Shown: positions 52,307 to 61,262 of the stretch, in pieces
Numbering within the stretch: the stretch's first letter is position 1
Layout: every line of letters starts with the position of its first letter
Assembly (NCBI RefSeq): GCF_011806575.1
Contig: NZ_JAATOO010000017.1
Coordinates: 1 to 64,000, forward strand
Source of the DNA: Vibrio hepatarius
GTDB lineage: Bacteria > Pseudomonadota > Gammaproteobacteria > Enterobacterales > Vibrionaceae
Direction: 5' to 3'
DNA: 64,000 nt
Notes under the pieces: generated by a model
Told to the model about the DNA's origin: nothing
The model's input: only the letters and a program-made list of their open reading frames with translations
The model's database searches: none
Translations under genes and position numbers: made by a program

Positions 52307-53338
52307 TTATAGATTAGGCGTTAAACTCTCAGCCGCTTGGCGTACTTTTTTCCAATCGGCTTCAGAAAGCGGGATCAAACCTCGGTCAGTCAAATACCCT
52401 TCTTCTCCAATCGCATCTTCACTGGTAAAAGCCAACGCATATTCGTGTAGCCCGGCCACTGTGCCAACATGGGCTTTTTTGATGTAAAAAAACAGCGAGC
52501 GAGATACTGGATAACTTCCATCACCAATGGCGTCAAATGACGGCGTTACACCATTAATTTTAGCGCCTTGCACCTTGTCGCGATTCTGGTCTAAGAAACT
52601 ATACCCAAAAATACCAAACGCATTGGGATTCGATGCCAGCTTCTGCACGATAAGGTTGTCGTTTTCTCCGGCTTCAACAAACGCACCATCTTCGCGAAGA
52701 CCTTGACAAGCTGCCTTATGTTTCTTGCTATCCACCTTAGCGAGCGCTTTCATCGCGGGAAGTTCATCACACCCAGCTTCCATCACTAGCTCAACAAACG
52801 CATCTCGAGTACCCGATGTTGGTGGCGGACCTAATACTTCGATACCAACATTAGGAAAGTCAGGATTAATTTGCTGCCAAGTTTGATACGGGTTGTCCAC
52901 CAAATCACCTTTTTCATTCGGCAGAACTTTTGCTAACGCCATATACAGTTCTTTGATCGTCACATCAAGCTGAGCAGACTTAGTCGAGTTAGCAAAGGCA
53001 ATTCCATCGTAACCAATTTGAATTTCGATGACGTCGTTCACCCCGTTTTTCTTGCACAACTCAATTTCACTAGACTTAATTTTACGCGACGCATTTGTGA
53101 TATCTGGGGTGTTACCACCGACACCAGAGCAGAAGAGCTTTAAGCCGCCACCAGAGCCGGTCGATTCAATTTTAGGGACAGAAAAGTGAGTAGATTTGCC
53201 GAATCGTTCCGCAACGACCGTAGCAAAAGGATAGACGGTTGATGAGCCGACAATGTTGATTTGTTCTTGAGCCAGAGCAAGCGGGGATGCGAGCATCATA
53301 CTCAATACGCATGGAATTCCTTTATTGGCAATAGACAT
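52307..53338 (-). CDS. pstS: Periplasmic phosphate-binding protein PstS
   Basis: 343 residues with a Sec signal (cleavage after LALA). Phosphate-site segments: NIVGSSTVYPFATVVAERF, IESTGSGGGLKLFCSGVGG, DITNASRKIKSSE, GPPPTSGTRDAFVEL. First gene of pstSCAB. The promoter region (53339-53465) has an inverted repeat GTTAAT/ATTAAC (53406-53422) and CTGTTAA/TTGTCAT-like pieces, but no full Pho box that I can support. Confidence 0.93.
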   Translation of the reverse strand: MSIANKGIPCVLSMMLASPLALAQEQINIVGSSTVYPFATVVAERFGKSTHFSVPKIESTGSGGGLKLFCSGVGGNTPDITNASRKIKSSEIELCKKNGVNDVIEIQIGYDGIAFANSTKSAQLDVTIKELYMALAKVLPNEKGDLVDNPYQTWQQINPDFPNVGIEVLGPPPTSGTRDAFVELVMEAGCDELPAMKALAKVDSKKHKAACQGLREDGAFVEAGENDNLIVQKLASNPNAFGIFGYSFLDQNRDKVQGAKINGVTPSFDAIGDGSYPVSRSLFFYIKKAHVGTVAGLHEYALAFTSEDAIGEEGYLTDRGLIPLSEADWKKVRQAAESLTPNL

Positions 53339-53465
53339 GGCCCTTCTCCACTGTTCATTTTATCACCAATAACAGCGTACAAGGATAACCATGCTTCGAA
53401 CATGGGTTAATCAAAAATTAACAGAATTGTCATTAATTGTAAGGTTCAACAATCGTCCAGTCTGG

Positions 53466-54893
53466 TTATAGTCCACCAAAACAGAGGTATTTGATATTCA
53501 TATATTCGTCAATACCTTGCTTGGCTCCCTCGCGGCCAATACCGGACTGTTTAACGCCACCAAAAGGGGCTACTTCGGTCGAAATAATGCCTTCATTAAT
53601 GCCCACCATTCCGTACTCAAGCGCTTCCGCAACATTCCATACACGAGCGATATTCTGGCTATAAAAGTAAGACGCTAAACCGTAAATGGTGTCATTGGCC
53701 ATTTCAATCAATTGCTCGTCGCTGTCAAACGCAATCACTGGCGCGACAGGGCCGAAGATCTCTTGTGACACGATCTCCATGTCATGGCGAACATTTTTCA
53801 GCACCACTGGCGCAACAAATAAGCCATCATGCTCGACGCGTTTTGTCGCCACCTCAGAACCTTGTTCGAGAGCCCGCTCGATCACAGCAAGAATGTTATC
53901 TTTCGCCGTTTGGCTGATCACCGGGCCGACGTTAATCCCCTCTTCTAAGCCGTTACCGACGTTAAGTTGCTCCACTTGTGCGGCAAATTTTTCGATAAAC
54001 TCATCGTATACGCTGCTGTGCACATAAAAGCGGTTGGCGCATACACACGTTTGCCCCGCATTGCGGAACTTAGACGCGATCGCACCCTGCACTGCAGCAT
54101 CAATATCTGCATCGTCAAACACGATAAACGGTGCGTTTCCGCCTAGCTCCATAGAGGTGCGTTTAATATCGTGTGCACTTTGTTCCATCAAAATACGACC
54201 AACGCGCGTTGACCCGGTAAACGATAGCTTGCGAATCAAAGGATGCGAGGTAAATATCGACCCGACTTGCGCAGCGTCTTCTCCCAACACCACTTGCAAC
54301 ACATCGCGCGGGATGCCCGCTTGATAGGCCAACTGCACCACAGCAAAAGCCGATAGCGGTGTGAGCTCGGCAGGCTTAACGATAAAACTACAACCGGCAG
54401 CCAACGCAGGAGCGGCTTTACGGGTAATCATCGCAATCGGAAAATTCCACGGCGTAATGGCACTCGCGACGCCAACGGGTTGTTTAATGGTAACAATACG
54501 CTTGTCACCAGAAGGGGCAGGGATCGATTCACCGTAAGTACGCTTGCCCTCTTCGGCAAACCACTCGACAAAGCTGGCGCCATACAGCACTTCCCCTTTA
54601 GCTTCGGCAAGCGGTTTCCCCTGCTCTAAGGTCATCAAACGCGCGAGGTCTTCTTGGTTGTCCACCAGCAAGTGATACCACTGGTTCAGCAGTTGTGAAC
54701 GGCTTTTTGCAGGTAATTTCGCCCACACTCGCTGCGCGTGATGCGCACGTTCCACCGCCGCTTCAATCTGCTGGTGTTGCAGAATAGGCGCGTAACCGAG
54801 CAGTTCACCAGTCGCAGGGTTGTTCACCGCAAGTCCTGGTTCATGCTTCGAAACCATAAACGTAAGGAGGTCAGAATTCGTTATTTGATGCAT
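53466..54893 (-). CDS. gabD: NAD(P)-dependent succinate-semialdehyde dehydrogenase
   Basis: 475 residues from the ATG at 54893 (an in-frame TTG at 54905 adds four). Aldehyde dehydrogenase motifs: ITPWNFPIAMITRKAAPALAAG, SFTGSTRVGR, catalytic Glu in MELGGNAPFIVFDDAD, catalytic Cys in NAGQTCVCANRF, and EIFGPVAPVI. The closest known pattern is GabD, which oxidises succinic semialdehyde to succinate in GABA and polyamine breakdown. No gabT is beside it, so a related semialdehyde is also possible. Confidence 0.88.
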   Translation of the reverse strand: MHQITNSDLLTFMVSKHEPGLAVNNPATGELLGYAPILQHQQIEAAVERAHHAQRVWAKLPAKSRSQLLNQWYHLLVDNQEDLARLMTLEQGKPLAEAKGEVLYGASFVEWFAEEGKRTYGESIPAPSGDKRIVTIKQPVGVASAITPWNFPIAMITRKAAPALAAGCSFIVKPAELTPLSAFAVVQLAYQAGIPRDVLQVVLGEDAAQVGSIFTSHPLIRKLSFTGSTRVGRILMEQSAHDIKRTSMELGGNAPFIVFDDADIDAAVQGAIASKFRNAGQTCVCANRFYVHSSVYDEFIEKFAAQVEQLNVGNGLEEGINVGPVISQTAKDNILAVIERALEQGSEVATKRVEHDGLFVAPVVLKNVRHDMEIVSQEIFGPVAPVIAFDSDEQLIEMANDTIYGLASYFYSQNIARVWNVAEALEYGMVGINEGIISTEVAPFGGVKQSGIGREGAKQGIDEYMNIKYLCFGGL

Positions 54894-55046
54894 GGGGTAA
54901 TCCAATTAATACGAGTGGTTTATTTATTTTACACCCTCGCCAAACAAACGGGGCGATTACGTGCCGCTAGCGGTGAAAACTATGTTTACTCAACGCGATA
55001 GCATCAGTTTGGCGATTTACAGTGTAATTTGGGCTAGGATGAGCGG

Positions 55047-55529
55047 TTACTCAAACTCAGCCAAACAGAGCTTGAGCATTTGGTTAAGCTGCGCTTTGTG
55101 CTCGACGTCCATTCCGCTGATCAAGCGGTGCTGCAGTTCAACGTGCAATTCCAGCAGCTCATCAATCAATCGAATCCCCTTCGCCGTCAGTTTCACTGTC
55201 ACACTGCGGCGGTCCGCTTTACTATGAGTACGAACAATAAGCTGTTTCGATTCAAGCTTGTCTAGCCGATGCGTCATCGCACCAGAAGTAAGTAACATCG
55301 AACCCATTAATTCTGACGGCGTGAGACAAAACGGCTCACCGCTGCGTCTCAGCGTTGCTAGCACATCGAACTCACCGAGTTTAAGCCCATAGCGTTTGTG
55401 CAGTTGCGCGACTTCGGTTTCCATGTGTTTAGCAATACGCAAGATCCGCCCCATGATGGCCATAGGTTCGGTATCCAGTTCCGGTTTTTCCAACGCCCAT
55501 TGCTGGGTCAGACGATCCACAACGTCCAT
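55047..55529 (-). CDS. MarR-family transcriptional regulator
   Basis: 160 residues. Winged helix: FDVLATLRRSGEPFCLTPSELMGSMLLTSGAMTHRLDKLESKQLIVR, wing KADRRSVTVKLTAKG. It is divergent from an EamA-type exporter. Two identical-core palindromes (ATCTTAAC-R-TAAAGAT type) lie in the shared 117-bp region, one near each start, so the regulator probably represses both genes and is released by a substrate of the exporter. Confidence 0.9.
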   Translation of the reverse strand: MDVVDRLTQQWALEKPELDTEPMAIMGRILRIAKHMETEVAQLHKRYGLKLGEFDVLATLRRSGEPFCLTPSELMGSMLLTSGAMTHRLDKLESKQLIVRTHSKADRRSVTVKLTAKGIRLIDELLELHVELQHRLISGMDVEHKAQLNQMLKLCLAEFE

Positions 55530-55563
55530 CGACGCTTCTCCGCAAACGAATTGAGACTGGCAA

Positions 55564-55583
55564 GTATCTTAACATAAAGATAC
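55564..55583. promoter_or_regulatory. MarR operator, regulator side
   Basis: GTATCTT (55564-55570), 6-bp spacer, AAGATAC (55577-55583): perfect inverted repeat 34 bp before the marR start. Confidence 0.75.
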
Positions 55584-55621
55584 TTTACAAAGAACCAATC
55601 AGGGCGTACATTCCAAGTCAA

Positions 55622-55641
55622 TTATCTTAACGTAAAGATAA
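55622..55641. promoter_or_regulatory. MarR operator, exporter side
   Basis: TTATCTT (55622-55628), spacer AACGTA, AAGATAA (55635-55641). It shares the core ATCTTAACRTAAAGAT with the first site, ends 5 bases before the exporter ATG and therefore overlaps its RBS region. Confidence 0.75.
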
Positions 55642-55646
55642 AATCA

Positions 55647-56540
55647 ATGAACATATTACTCGCTATGATTCCCTCATTTTTCTGGGGAACGACCTACGCA
55701 GTGACTCAATTTACACTGACGGATTGGCCACCATTGTTGCTGGGCGCGCTGCGTGCTCTTCCAGCCGGATTATTGCTGCTGATGATCAAACCTACCTTGC
55801 CAACACGAGACGAGTGGAAAGTGCTGATCACGCTTGGGACGATCAACATCGCGGCCTTCTTTGCGCTAATCTTTGTTATGGCATTAACTCTACCTTCTGC
55901 GATCTCCGGCGTTGGCATGGTGTCCGTACCGGTATTTGCGATGTTGTTTCATTGGCTTAAAAACAAACAGCGCCCCAGTGCGATTCAAGCGCTATGTGGC
56001 GCCGCGTTAGTATTACTCGCATGGATGCTGTTTGATCCAAGTTCAATCCGCCTAAACCCAATCGGTTTACTGGCGATGCTGGCGGCGATCTCTTGCATCG
56101 TTGTCGGTAGCTCAATCACCAAATCTCTCGGCGCACGTATGCACTGGTGGAAGGTACTAACGTGGCAACTGATCTTAGGCGGACTGGTGCTGGTCGTGCT
56201 GTCAGCCATTCATTCGGTGTTTACTACAGAGAACTATGTAACGACGCTGAGTGGCATCTCGCTAAAAAACGCGTTGGGGCTGATTTGGGTGGCGGTACTC
56301 AACACGGCGCTGGGATATGGTTTGTACGTATGGCTACTGCAACGTATGAGCGTGGTGGACTTTACCTTTGGTGGCATCGCCAACCCGATTGCTGGGATTG
56401 TCACCGGGTTGATTCTACTCGGCGAAAACTACACCGTTGTCCAATATGGATTAATGGCAGGGATGATCGCCATGTCGCTGTTACCACAATTAGTTATCGC
56501 ACTTAAGCAGCGAAAACCAGTACACACAATAAATCATTGA
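55647..56540 (+). CDS. EamA/DMT-family exporter
   Basis: 297 residues, ten predicted helices in two EamA repeats (FFWGTTYAVTQFTLTDWPPLLLGALRALPAGLLLL; and from about residue 145). Features of drug/metabolite transporters such as RhaT/RarD/YdcZ-like exporters: conserved Pro-Gly turns and GLYVWLLQRMSVVDFTFGGIANPIAGIV. Probably exports a small metabolite or toxic compound. A palindromic operator right before the start and the divergent MarR gene suggest inducible expression. There is no obvious strong Shine-Dalgarno between operator and ATG. Confidence 0.88.
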   Translation: MNILLAMIPSFFWGTTYAVTQFTLTDWPPLLLGALRALPAGLLLLMIKPTLPTRDEWKVLITLGTINIAAFFALIFVMALTLPSAISGVGMVSVPVFAMLFHWLKNKQRPSAIQALCGAALVLLAWMLFDPSSIRLNPIGLLAMLAAISCIVVGSSITKSLGARMHWWKVLTWQLILGGLVLVVLSAIHSVFTTENYVTTLSGISLKNALGLIWVAVLNTALGYGLYVWLLQRMSVVDFTFGGIANPIAGIVTGLILLGENYTVVQYGLMAGMIAMSLLPQLVIALKQRKPVHTINH

Positions 56541-56574
56541 GCGGATAACGCACTCTCCGAACAATAAAACAACC

Positions 56575-56606
56575 ACGCCAAGTCTGCTATCAGGCTTGGC
56601 GTTTTT
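56575..56606 (+). terminator. Terminator after the EamA exporter gene
   Basis: ACGCCAAG (56575-56582) pairs with CTTGGCGT (56595-56602), followed by TTTT. It also ends the convergent fic gene region. Confidence 0.78.
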
Positions 56607-57198
56607 ATAGTTTGACGATAGCTTGGCGGAAGATGGCTTTGAGCGGTTCCAGATTAAGATACACACCAGCAATATTGGCATCCACCCAATGTGCTTTAGA
56701 AAGCGGCGGCCAAGTTAAATCGTAGCCGAGGACAAACAACATTTCTTCGAAGAAAAAGCGCTGTACGCGGCCATTACCTTCGCGAAACGGATGCAGCAAA
56801 TTAATCTCGCAAAACAGCGAAGCAACTTCTTCAATCAACTGTTCTTGATCGGAAATCTCGGCAAGCTTGGGGATCAATTTGAACAGCTTTTCGCCTTCAA
56901 TCGCTATTCTCGGCACGGTGCAGAAACGAGTATCACCTTTTGAAATATCCACTTCGCGCAGTTGCCCTGCCCAGTGATACAAGTCTTGGAAAAGATGAAA
57001 ATGTAAGTCTTTAAGATGGGAAAACGTAAACTCTTCGATAGAAGTGAGTTCACTTTGATAGGTACGATAACGCTCTGCCGTAATGGCTATTTCAGCCTCA
57101 GCAAGTTCGTCACCGTCCCTCAGATTCAGCAGGTTAGTAAGAACGTCGCTCTCTGGGTAACAGTATCTGTCATGATAAGCGCCATATTTATCTCGCAT
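56605..57198 (-). CDS. fic: Fic-domain toxin (AMP transferase), FicT
   Basis: 197 residues. The active-site motif HPFREGNGRVQRFFFEEML matches HPFx(D/E)GNGRxxR with catalytic His; the N-terminal part GTDRFC-like flap region is ISKGDTRFCTVPRI. No (S/T)xxxE(G/N) inhibitory helix is present within this protein, which marks a class I Fic toxin that needs a separate antitoxin. That antitoxin gene (57188-57346) lies upstream and overlaps by 11 bases. Fic toxins of this type AMPylate targets such as DNA gyrase and topoisomerase IV. Confidence 0.92.
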   Translation of the reverse strand: MRDKYGAYHDRYCYPESDVLTNLLNLRDGDELAEAEIAITAERYRTYQSELTSIEEFTFSHLKDLHFHLFQDLYHWAGQLREVDISKGDTRFCTVPRIAIEGEKLFKLIPKLAEISDQEQLIEEVASLFCEINLLHPFREGNGRVQRFFFEEMLFVLGYDLTWPPLSKAHWVDANIAGVYLNLEPLKAIFRQAIVKL

Positions 57199-57346
57199 AC
57201 TTCCTTTTTAACTCAGCTATCGAGCGGTTTTCACACTCTTCCTTCAGCGACATGCCCTCATATTTTAGACTAACTTTGTAGTTTTCAGGTTTTGGTGAAA
57301 ATGTTTTTTTCTTTTGTGCCGTTGAATCAGAAGATGGATTGGACAT
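57188..57346 (-). CDS. FicA/YhfG-type antitoxin, 52 residues
   Basis: ATG at 57346 (GGGG upstream) to TAA at 57188, overlapping the fic start by 11 bases in another frame, so the pair is translationally coupled. The product carries NYKVSLKYEGMS, in which S26-L-K-Y-E30-G31 is the (S/T)xxxE(G/N) inhibitory motif that blocks ATP in the Fic active site. The layout matches E. coli YhfG (NFQASRRLEGV, also SxxxEG) next to Fic. The C-terminal helix IAELKRKYAR is similarly placed. Too short for ordinary ORF cut-offs. Confidence 0.88.
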   Translation of the reverse strand: MSNPSSDSTAQKKKTFSPKPENYKVSLKYEGMSLKEECENRSIAELKRKYAR

Positions 57347-57440
57347 AGATACCCCTGCGTTGAATTACGTGGTTAAGTTTAACTCACATTGAACCTTGCT
57401 TCTACACACGAGCAATGGGCTCGCTATAGTTGTAGCGGAA

Positions 57441-58178
57441 CTAACGGCCGCCAGCGAGTTCGATAAACGAGCCTGTGACGTAAGACGCACTGTCAGACAA
57501 TAACCAAGCGATCGCTTCCGCCACTTCTTGCGCTGTGCCACCGCGTTGCATTGGCAGTTGTGAAGCCAAGCGGTCCACTCTGTCGGGTTCCCCCCCATCG
57601 GCGTGCATCTCGGTATAAATGCACCCTGGTCTTACGCCATTCACACGTATGCCTCTGGCTGCAAGTTCAAGCGATAGCCCTTTGGTCAATGAATCCATCG
57701 CTCCTTTTGACGCTGCGTAATCAACGTATTCAAACGGCGCTCCGCTTCTCGACGCCGCAGACGATACATTCACAATCGCCCCTTGGCTGTGCTCACTGAG
57801 CTGGTTGATAAAGGTTTTACAACAAACAAAACAGCTGATGACGTTGCTATCGAGCACGTTTTTAAAACGCTCGACTGAGATTTGGTTGAGCGTTGACTGG
57901 GTAAATAAAATACCAGCGTTGTTCACCAAGTGTGTCACTTCTCCGAAATGCTCTGTTACGGCACGAAACATCGCTTGGACTTGATCTTCTTGTGACACAT
58001 CAGCTTGGTAAGCGAAAGCGACTCCACCACTTTGCGTAATGTCTTCAACGACTTGATTGGCACGTCGCCGATTCTTGAGGTAATTCACGCACACCGCGTA
58101 ACCTTGAGACGCCAACAGTTTTGCGGTTTCCGCGCCAATTCCTCGCCCTGCCCCAGTGACGATAACAACTTTATTCAT
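57441..58178 (-). CDS. SDR-family NAD(P)-dependent oxidoreductase
   Basis: 245 residues. Rossmann motif VTGAGRGIGAET, NNAGILF, catalytic Ser in NVSSAASRSG, YVDYAASKGA (YxxxK), and the C-terminal YVTGSFIELAGGR. It resembles FabG/glucose-1-dehydrogenase-like classical SDRs; the Arg-rich NYLKNRRRA after strand 2 suggests NADP(H). Transcribed 33 bp after the LysR gene with a GGATAG-type RBS. Substrate unknown. Confidence 0.88.
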   Translation of the reverse strand: MNKVVIVTGAGRGIGAETAKLLASQGYAVCVNYLKNRRRANQVVEDITQSGGVAFAYQADVSQEDQVQAMFRAVTEHFGEVTHLVNNAGILFTQSTLNQISVERFKNVLDSNVISCFVCCKTFINQLSEHSQGAIVNVSSAASRSGAPFEYVDYAASKGAMDSLTKGLSLELAARGIRVNGVRPGCIYTEMHADGGEPDRVDRLASQLPMQRGGTAQEVAEAIAWLLSDSASYVTGSFIELAGGR

Positions 58179-58211
58179 CTTCTATCCTTAGACCTTATTT
58201 GAGACTCAACT

Positions 58212-59117
58212 TTACACTGTAAAGCGATGAGTGATTTGCATTTTTTCAACGCCTTTTAACAAACGTTCGACTAGCAGCGTCAGCGCTTTGGGTTGATAAC
58301 GACGCTGGCGGTACACTAAATACGCTTGGCGCGGACTACGTTTATACTGTGGTAAAACTCGCACCATATTCATCTCTTCATGCACATGACGAAACGGCAG
58401 CGATGCCACGCCCAAACCTTTTTCGACTGCGGTACAAACCGCAAGAATGTCGTTGACGATCAACTTAGGTTTAACTTGAATGATGTCGACGAGACACTCA
58501 CCTTGGTAGACCGGAATGTCATTCTCACGGTCAACACTGACCCAATCTAAACTGGCAAGTGACGCTAGGTCTTCGACGGCTGGTGCGTTGGCAAGGTAAT
58601 CCGGACTGGCAAAAAAACCGTGCTCGGCCACAAACAGTGGCCGAGCAACCATATCATCCATCTCCGACAAGTCGAAGGTGATCAACAGATCTCGGTCAGT
58701 TTGCGGGATCGCTTGCTCTTGGCTTAGGACCAAATCCAGTGACACTTGAGGATACTCGGCAAGAAAGTCCTCCACCACGTCACCGACGAAAGCGCGATAA
58801 AAGTTGTGCGGTAGGGCGAGCTTGATTTTTCCTGATACTTCTTGAGTGTGCGAAATCATCTGGGCGAAACCCGACTCTATCGATTCCATCCCACTACGCA
58901 GCCGCTCAAACGCCTCAGAGCCACTTTGCGTAGCAACTAACTCTCTGCCCTTCTTTTCCAACAAACGCATGCTGAGACGCGCTTCTAGCGCTGAAATTCG
59001 ACGAGACATCGTCGACACAGGCAACTGGAGCTTCTTGGATGCGGCAAGCAATGAGCCTTCTTCCACCACACTACAAAATAGGTATAAGTCGTCAATGTTT
59101 CCAAATATGGAATTCAT
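58212..59117 (-). CDS. LysR-family transcriptional regulator
   Basis: 301 residues. Helix-turn-helix LYLFCSVVEEGSLLAASKKLQLPVSTMSRRISALEARL, CrgA-like LysR subgroup; effector domain from about residue 90. It lies directly upstream of the SDR gene on the same strand and divergent from the DUF2798 gene, either of which may be its target. Confidence 0.9.
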   Translation of the reverse strand: MNSIFGNIDDLYLFCSVVEEGSLLAASKKLQLPVSTMSRRISALEARLSMRLLEKKGRELVATQSGSEAFERLRSGMESIESGFAQMISHTQEVSGKIKLALPHNFYRAFVGDVVEDFLAEYPQVSLDLVLSQEQAIPQTDRDLLITFDLSEMDDMVARPLFVAEHGFFASPDYLANAPAVEDLASLASLDWVSVDRENDIPVYQGECLVDIIQVKPKLIVNDILAVCTAVEKGLGVASLPFRHVHEEMNMVRVLPQYKRSPRQAYLVYRQRRYQPKALTLLVERLLKGVEKMQITHRFTV

Positions 59118-59202
59118 AGTTCTAAACCTGACTATTTTTTTCAGTATTGAGTAGTTATATCTTCACTGACAACAAAATAACAACACCCAATGAGGAGAAA
59201 CT

Positions 59203-59439
59203 ATGAGCCGCAAGCAATTTTTGGTCACTACCCTACTTTCTTCGTTTACGATGGCATTCTTGATGTCGGGGCTGATGAGCGGGATTAATCTCGGGTTTAA
59301 CGCGGCTTGGCCGGCAATCTGGATGAAAGGCTTTGTGCTCGCCTGGCCATCAGCGCTGCTACTCAACCTGACGATTTTGCCGCAAGTTCGTAAGTTGTCC
59401 GCTTGGATTATTAACCCGAATGTGGTTTCCAAGGCATAA
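59203..59439 (+). CDS. DUF2798 small membrane protein
   Basis: 78 residues with two predicted helices (LLSSFTMAFLMSGLMSGINLGF and FVLAWPSALLLNLTILPQV), which fits DUF2798. RBS GAGGAG before the ATG. Divergent from the LysR gene by 85 bp and therefore a candidate target of that regulator. Inner membrane; function unknown. A strong bidirectional terminator follows. Confidence 0.88.
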   Translation: MSRKQFLVTTLLSSFTMAFLMSGLMSGINLGFNAAWPAIWMKGFVLAWPSALLLNLTILPQVRKLSAWIINPNVVSKA

Positions 59440-59440
59440 A

Positions 59441-59466
59441 AAAACCGAGCATTGATGCTCGGTTTT
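59441..59466. terminator. Bidirectional terminator DUF2798/yebC
   Basis: AAAACCGAGCAT (59441-59452) pairs with ATGCTCGGTTTT (59455-59466), a 12-bp perfect stem. Confidence 0.9.
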
Positions 59467-59482
59467 GTATTTTGGCTTGCGA

Positions 59483-60199
59483 TTACATCTCAGCGTTGTG
59501 GTAAACCTGCTGAACGTCATCACAATCGTCTAGAAGGTCTAGGAACTTCTGGAATTTCTCGGCATCTTCACCCGCGATTGGCGTGTGAGTTTGCGGAACG
59601 AACGTGATCTCTTCTACGTCAAGAGTCAGATCAGGGAACGCATTGTTTAGTGCCGTCTTGGTTTTGAAGAATTCAGTGTGAGGAGCAAATACCGTGATCA
59701 CACCGTCTTCAAGTTCAACGTCAGTCACATCAACATCATCCATCATTAGCGTTTCTAGAATAACTTCGTCGTCATCGCCTTTGAACTGGAATACCGCTTG
59801 GTGATCGAACATGTGAGACACAGAACCTTCAACACCAATTTTCGCGCCTGTTTTTACAAAACACTGGCGAACATCTTGGAAAGTACGGTTGCCGTTATCT
59901 GTTAGACAATCAACGATGACACTGGTACCACCAGGTCCAAAGCCTTCGTAACGCGCAGGAACGTAATCTTCACCGCCGCCGCCACTTGCTTTGTCAATCG
60001 CTTTGTCGATAACGTGTGCAGGAACCTGGTCTTTTTTCGCTTTCGCGATCAGGTGCTTAAGAGACAAGTTCATGTCTGGGTCTGCACCGCCATTTTTCGC
60101 GCACATGTAAATTTCTTTACCGTATTTGGAATAAACTTTAATTTTTGCGCCCGCTGTTTTCGCCATAGAGGCTTTGCGCACTTCAAAACTTCTTCCCAT
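59483..60199 (-). CDS. YebC/PmpR/TACO1-family regulatory protein
   Basis: 238 residues with the family start [32 protein letters not shown], then [44 protein letters not shown] and GSVSHMF. These are transcription or translation factors; recent work on relatives links them to relief of ribosome stalling. Vibrio carries one such paralogue close to rctB on chromosome II (VCA0006 type), in line with its place here. The start has an alternative internal Met, but the MGR start is conserved. Confidence 0.92.
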   Translation of the reverse strand: MGRSFEVRKASMAKTAGAKIKVYSKYGKEIYMCAKNGGADPDMNLSLKHLIAKAKKDQVPAHVIDKAIDKASGGGGEDYVPARYEGFGPGGTSVIVDCLTDNGNRTFQDVRQCFVKTGAKIGVEGSVSHMFDHQAVFQFKGDDDEVILETLMMDDVDVTDVELEDGVITVFAPHTEFFKTKTALNNAFPDLTLDVEEITFVPQTHTPIAGEDAEKFQKFLDLLDDCDDVQQVYHNAEM

Positions 60200-60290
60200 C
60201 GGGATGTTCTCTCTAATTCAATTTAACGCGAAGGATTTTAGCAAAAAGCGTCATCATTTCAATTTTTCGCCATTTGCAAAGAAATGGGGA

Positions 60291-60500
60291 TCAAGCTACG
60301 CCCATTACTCGCTTATATTTAGCCACAGATTCTAAGAAGAACGACCTTTCGTTTTCATCTCGGATTTTCGCTGCTTCCTGATCGATTTCGTCAGGACCGG
60401 CTTTCGCTTCTCGCAGCTTCCACACCAAAAACGACGCTTGTTTATCTAGTTCAACCTTATTTTTCTCTTCAGCAGGAAGGTTTGAAAGGTTAATCGACAT
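60291..60500 (-). CDS. DUF3283 family small protein
   Basis: 69 residues from the ATG at 60500; the longer frame upstream adds unrelated hydrophobic sequence. Matches DUF3283: INLSNLPAEEKNKVELDKQASFLVWKLREAKAGPDEI...ERSFFLESVAKYKRVM. Soluble, charged, helical; function unknown. The Shine-Dalgarno is weak (AGCTGT). Confidence 0.82.
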   Translation of the reverse strand: MSINLSNLPAEEKNKVELDKQASFLVWKLREAKAGPDEIDQEAAKIRDENERSFFLESVAKYKRVMGVA

Positions 60501-60665
60501 AGGACAGCTCTGTATCTGTAAAAATATGGAGTGGGAATATACCACATCAAACTGGAATGTTGAGAAGGAATCGAGGTGTGAGTAGCGGATCAGATCAAAA
60601 AAATACCGAAAAAACAAAGGGTGGCTAACTGCGCCACCCTAACGTATTTGCAATGTGAGTAAGAG

Positions 60666-60863
60666 CTAGTGAATAAGGCCCAGCTCTTTTGCCTCTTCAA
60701 TCGTTAAACCACTTTCTCGGATCTCTCTCAATGCTTCAATACGGCGACGAGCTTCCGCTGATTTAACGCTTCTGACTGGCTTTTGTGACTCTACTTCTTC
60801 CGTGAAGTCCCACGTTTCTGCAATTTTAGTCATTTCATCATGGTCAATAGAATTAATGGACAT
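60666..60863 (-). CDS. Small conserved Vibrio-type protein, 65 residues
   Basis: ATG at 60863 with a strong GGAGG. The C-terminal part is a charged helix pair (AEARRRIEALREIRESGLTIEEAKELGLIH) similar in feel to PA3496-type proteins, a link I cannot confirm. Soluble; function unknown. The genes before and behind are also on the minus strand but with gaps over 150 bp, so it is probably monocistronic. Confidence 0.72.
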   Translation of the reverse strand: MSINSIDHDEMTKIAETWDFTEEVESQKPVRSVKSAEARRRIEALREIRESGLTIEEAKELGLIH

Positions 60864-61262
60864 TGTAACCTCCGAACAAACCATGCAAGGGACAGCTAAT
60901 CTGTAGCAAAAGCACGATACCCTTGTTAAGAATTTTAGCTCGAGAATGTGATACCGCTAATAGATTAGAAACTCTTACCAATTTTTCTATAAATAGACTT
61001 TGCTAGACCCCAATAGTGGCAGTACATTTAAAGAATTGTCCCTACTATTTGTGAGTAGATCGCGCTCTCATTTTTCTCTTCCTCAGTGCTCTTTTCACAC
61101 TCTATTTATCCTAGACATGTTTGTTCAATAGTCGATTTATCGAGCCAGCTCACAACCTTATTCGCGTCGTACGATTTGGCAAAGCGTCATTTCCTCAACC
61201 ACACTGATACAAACAGCAAACCCAATTCATCTCGATAGATTAATTTTCAGGGTGGGAATGGT
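60864..61262. other. 400-bp gap, divergent promoter region
   Basis: AT-rich, with no gene or repeat that I can support. Contains the RBS of the minus-strand 65-residue gene (near 60870) and, at the right end, the RBS of the gene at 61263. Confidence 0.4.

Noticed and set aside
53406..53440. Possible Pho box before pstS, and a TTGTCAT element before phoX
   Set aside because: Only single half sites resemble CTGTCAT; the second half and spacing do not fit. PhoB control is expected from the genes but not shown by these bases.
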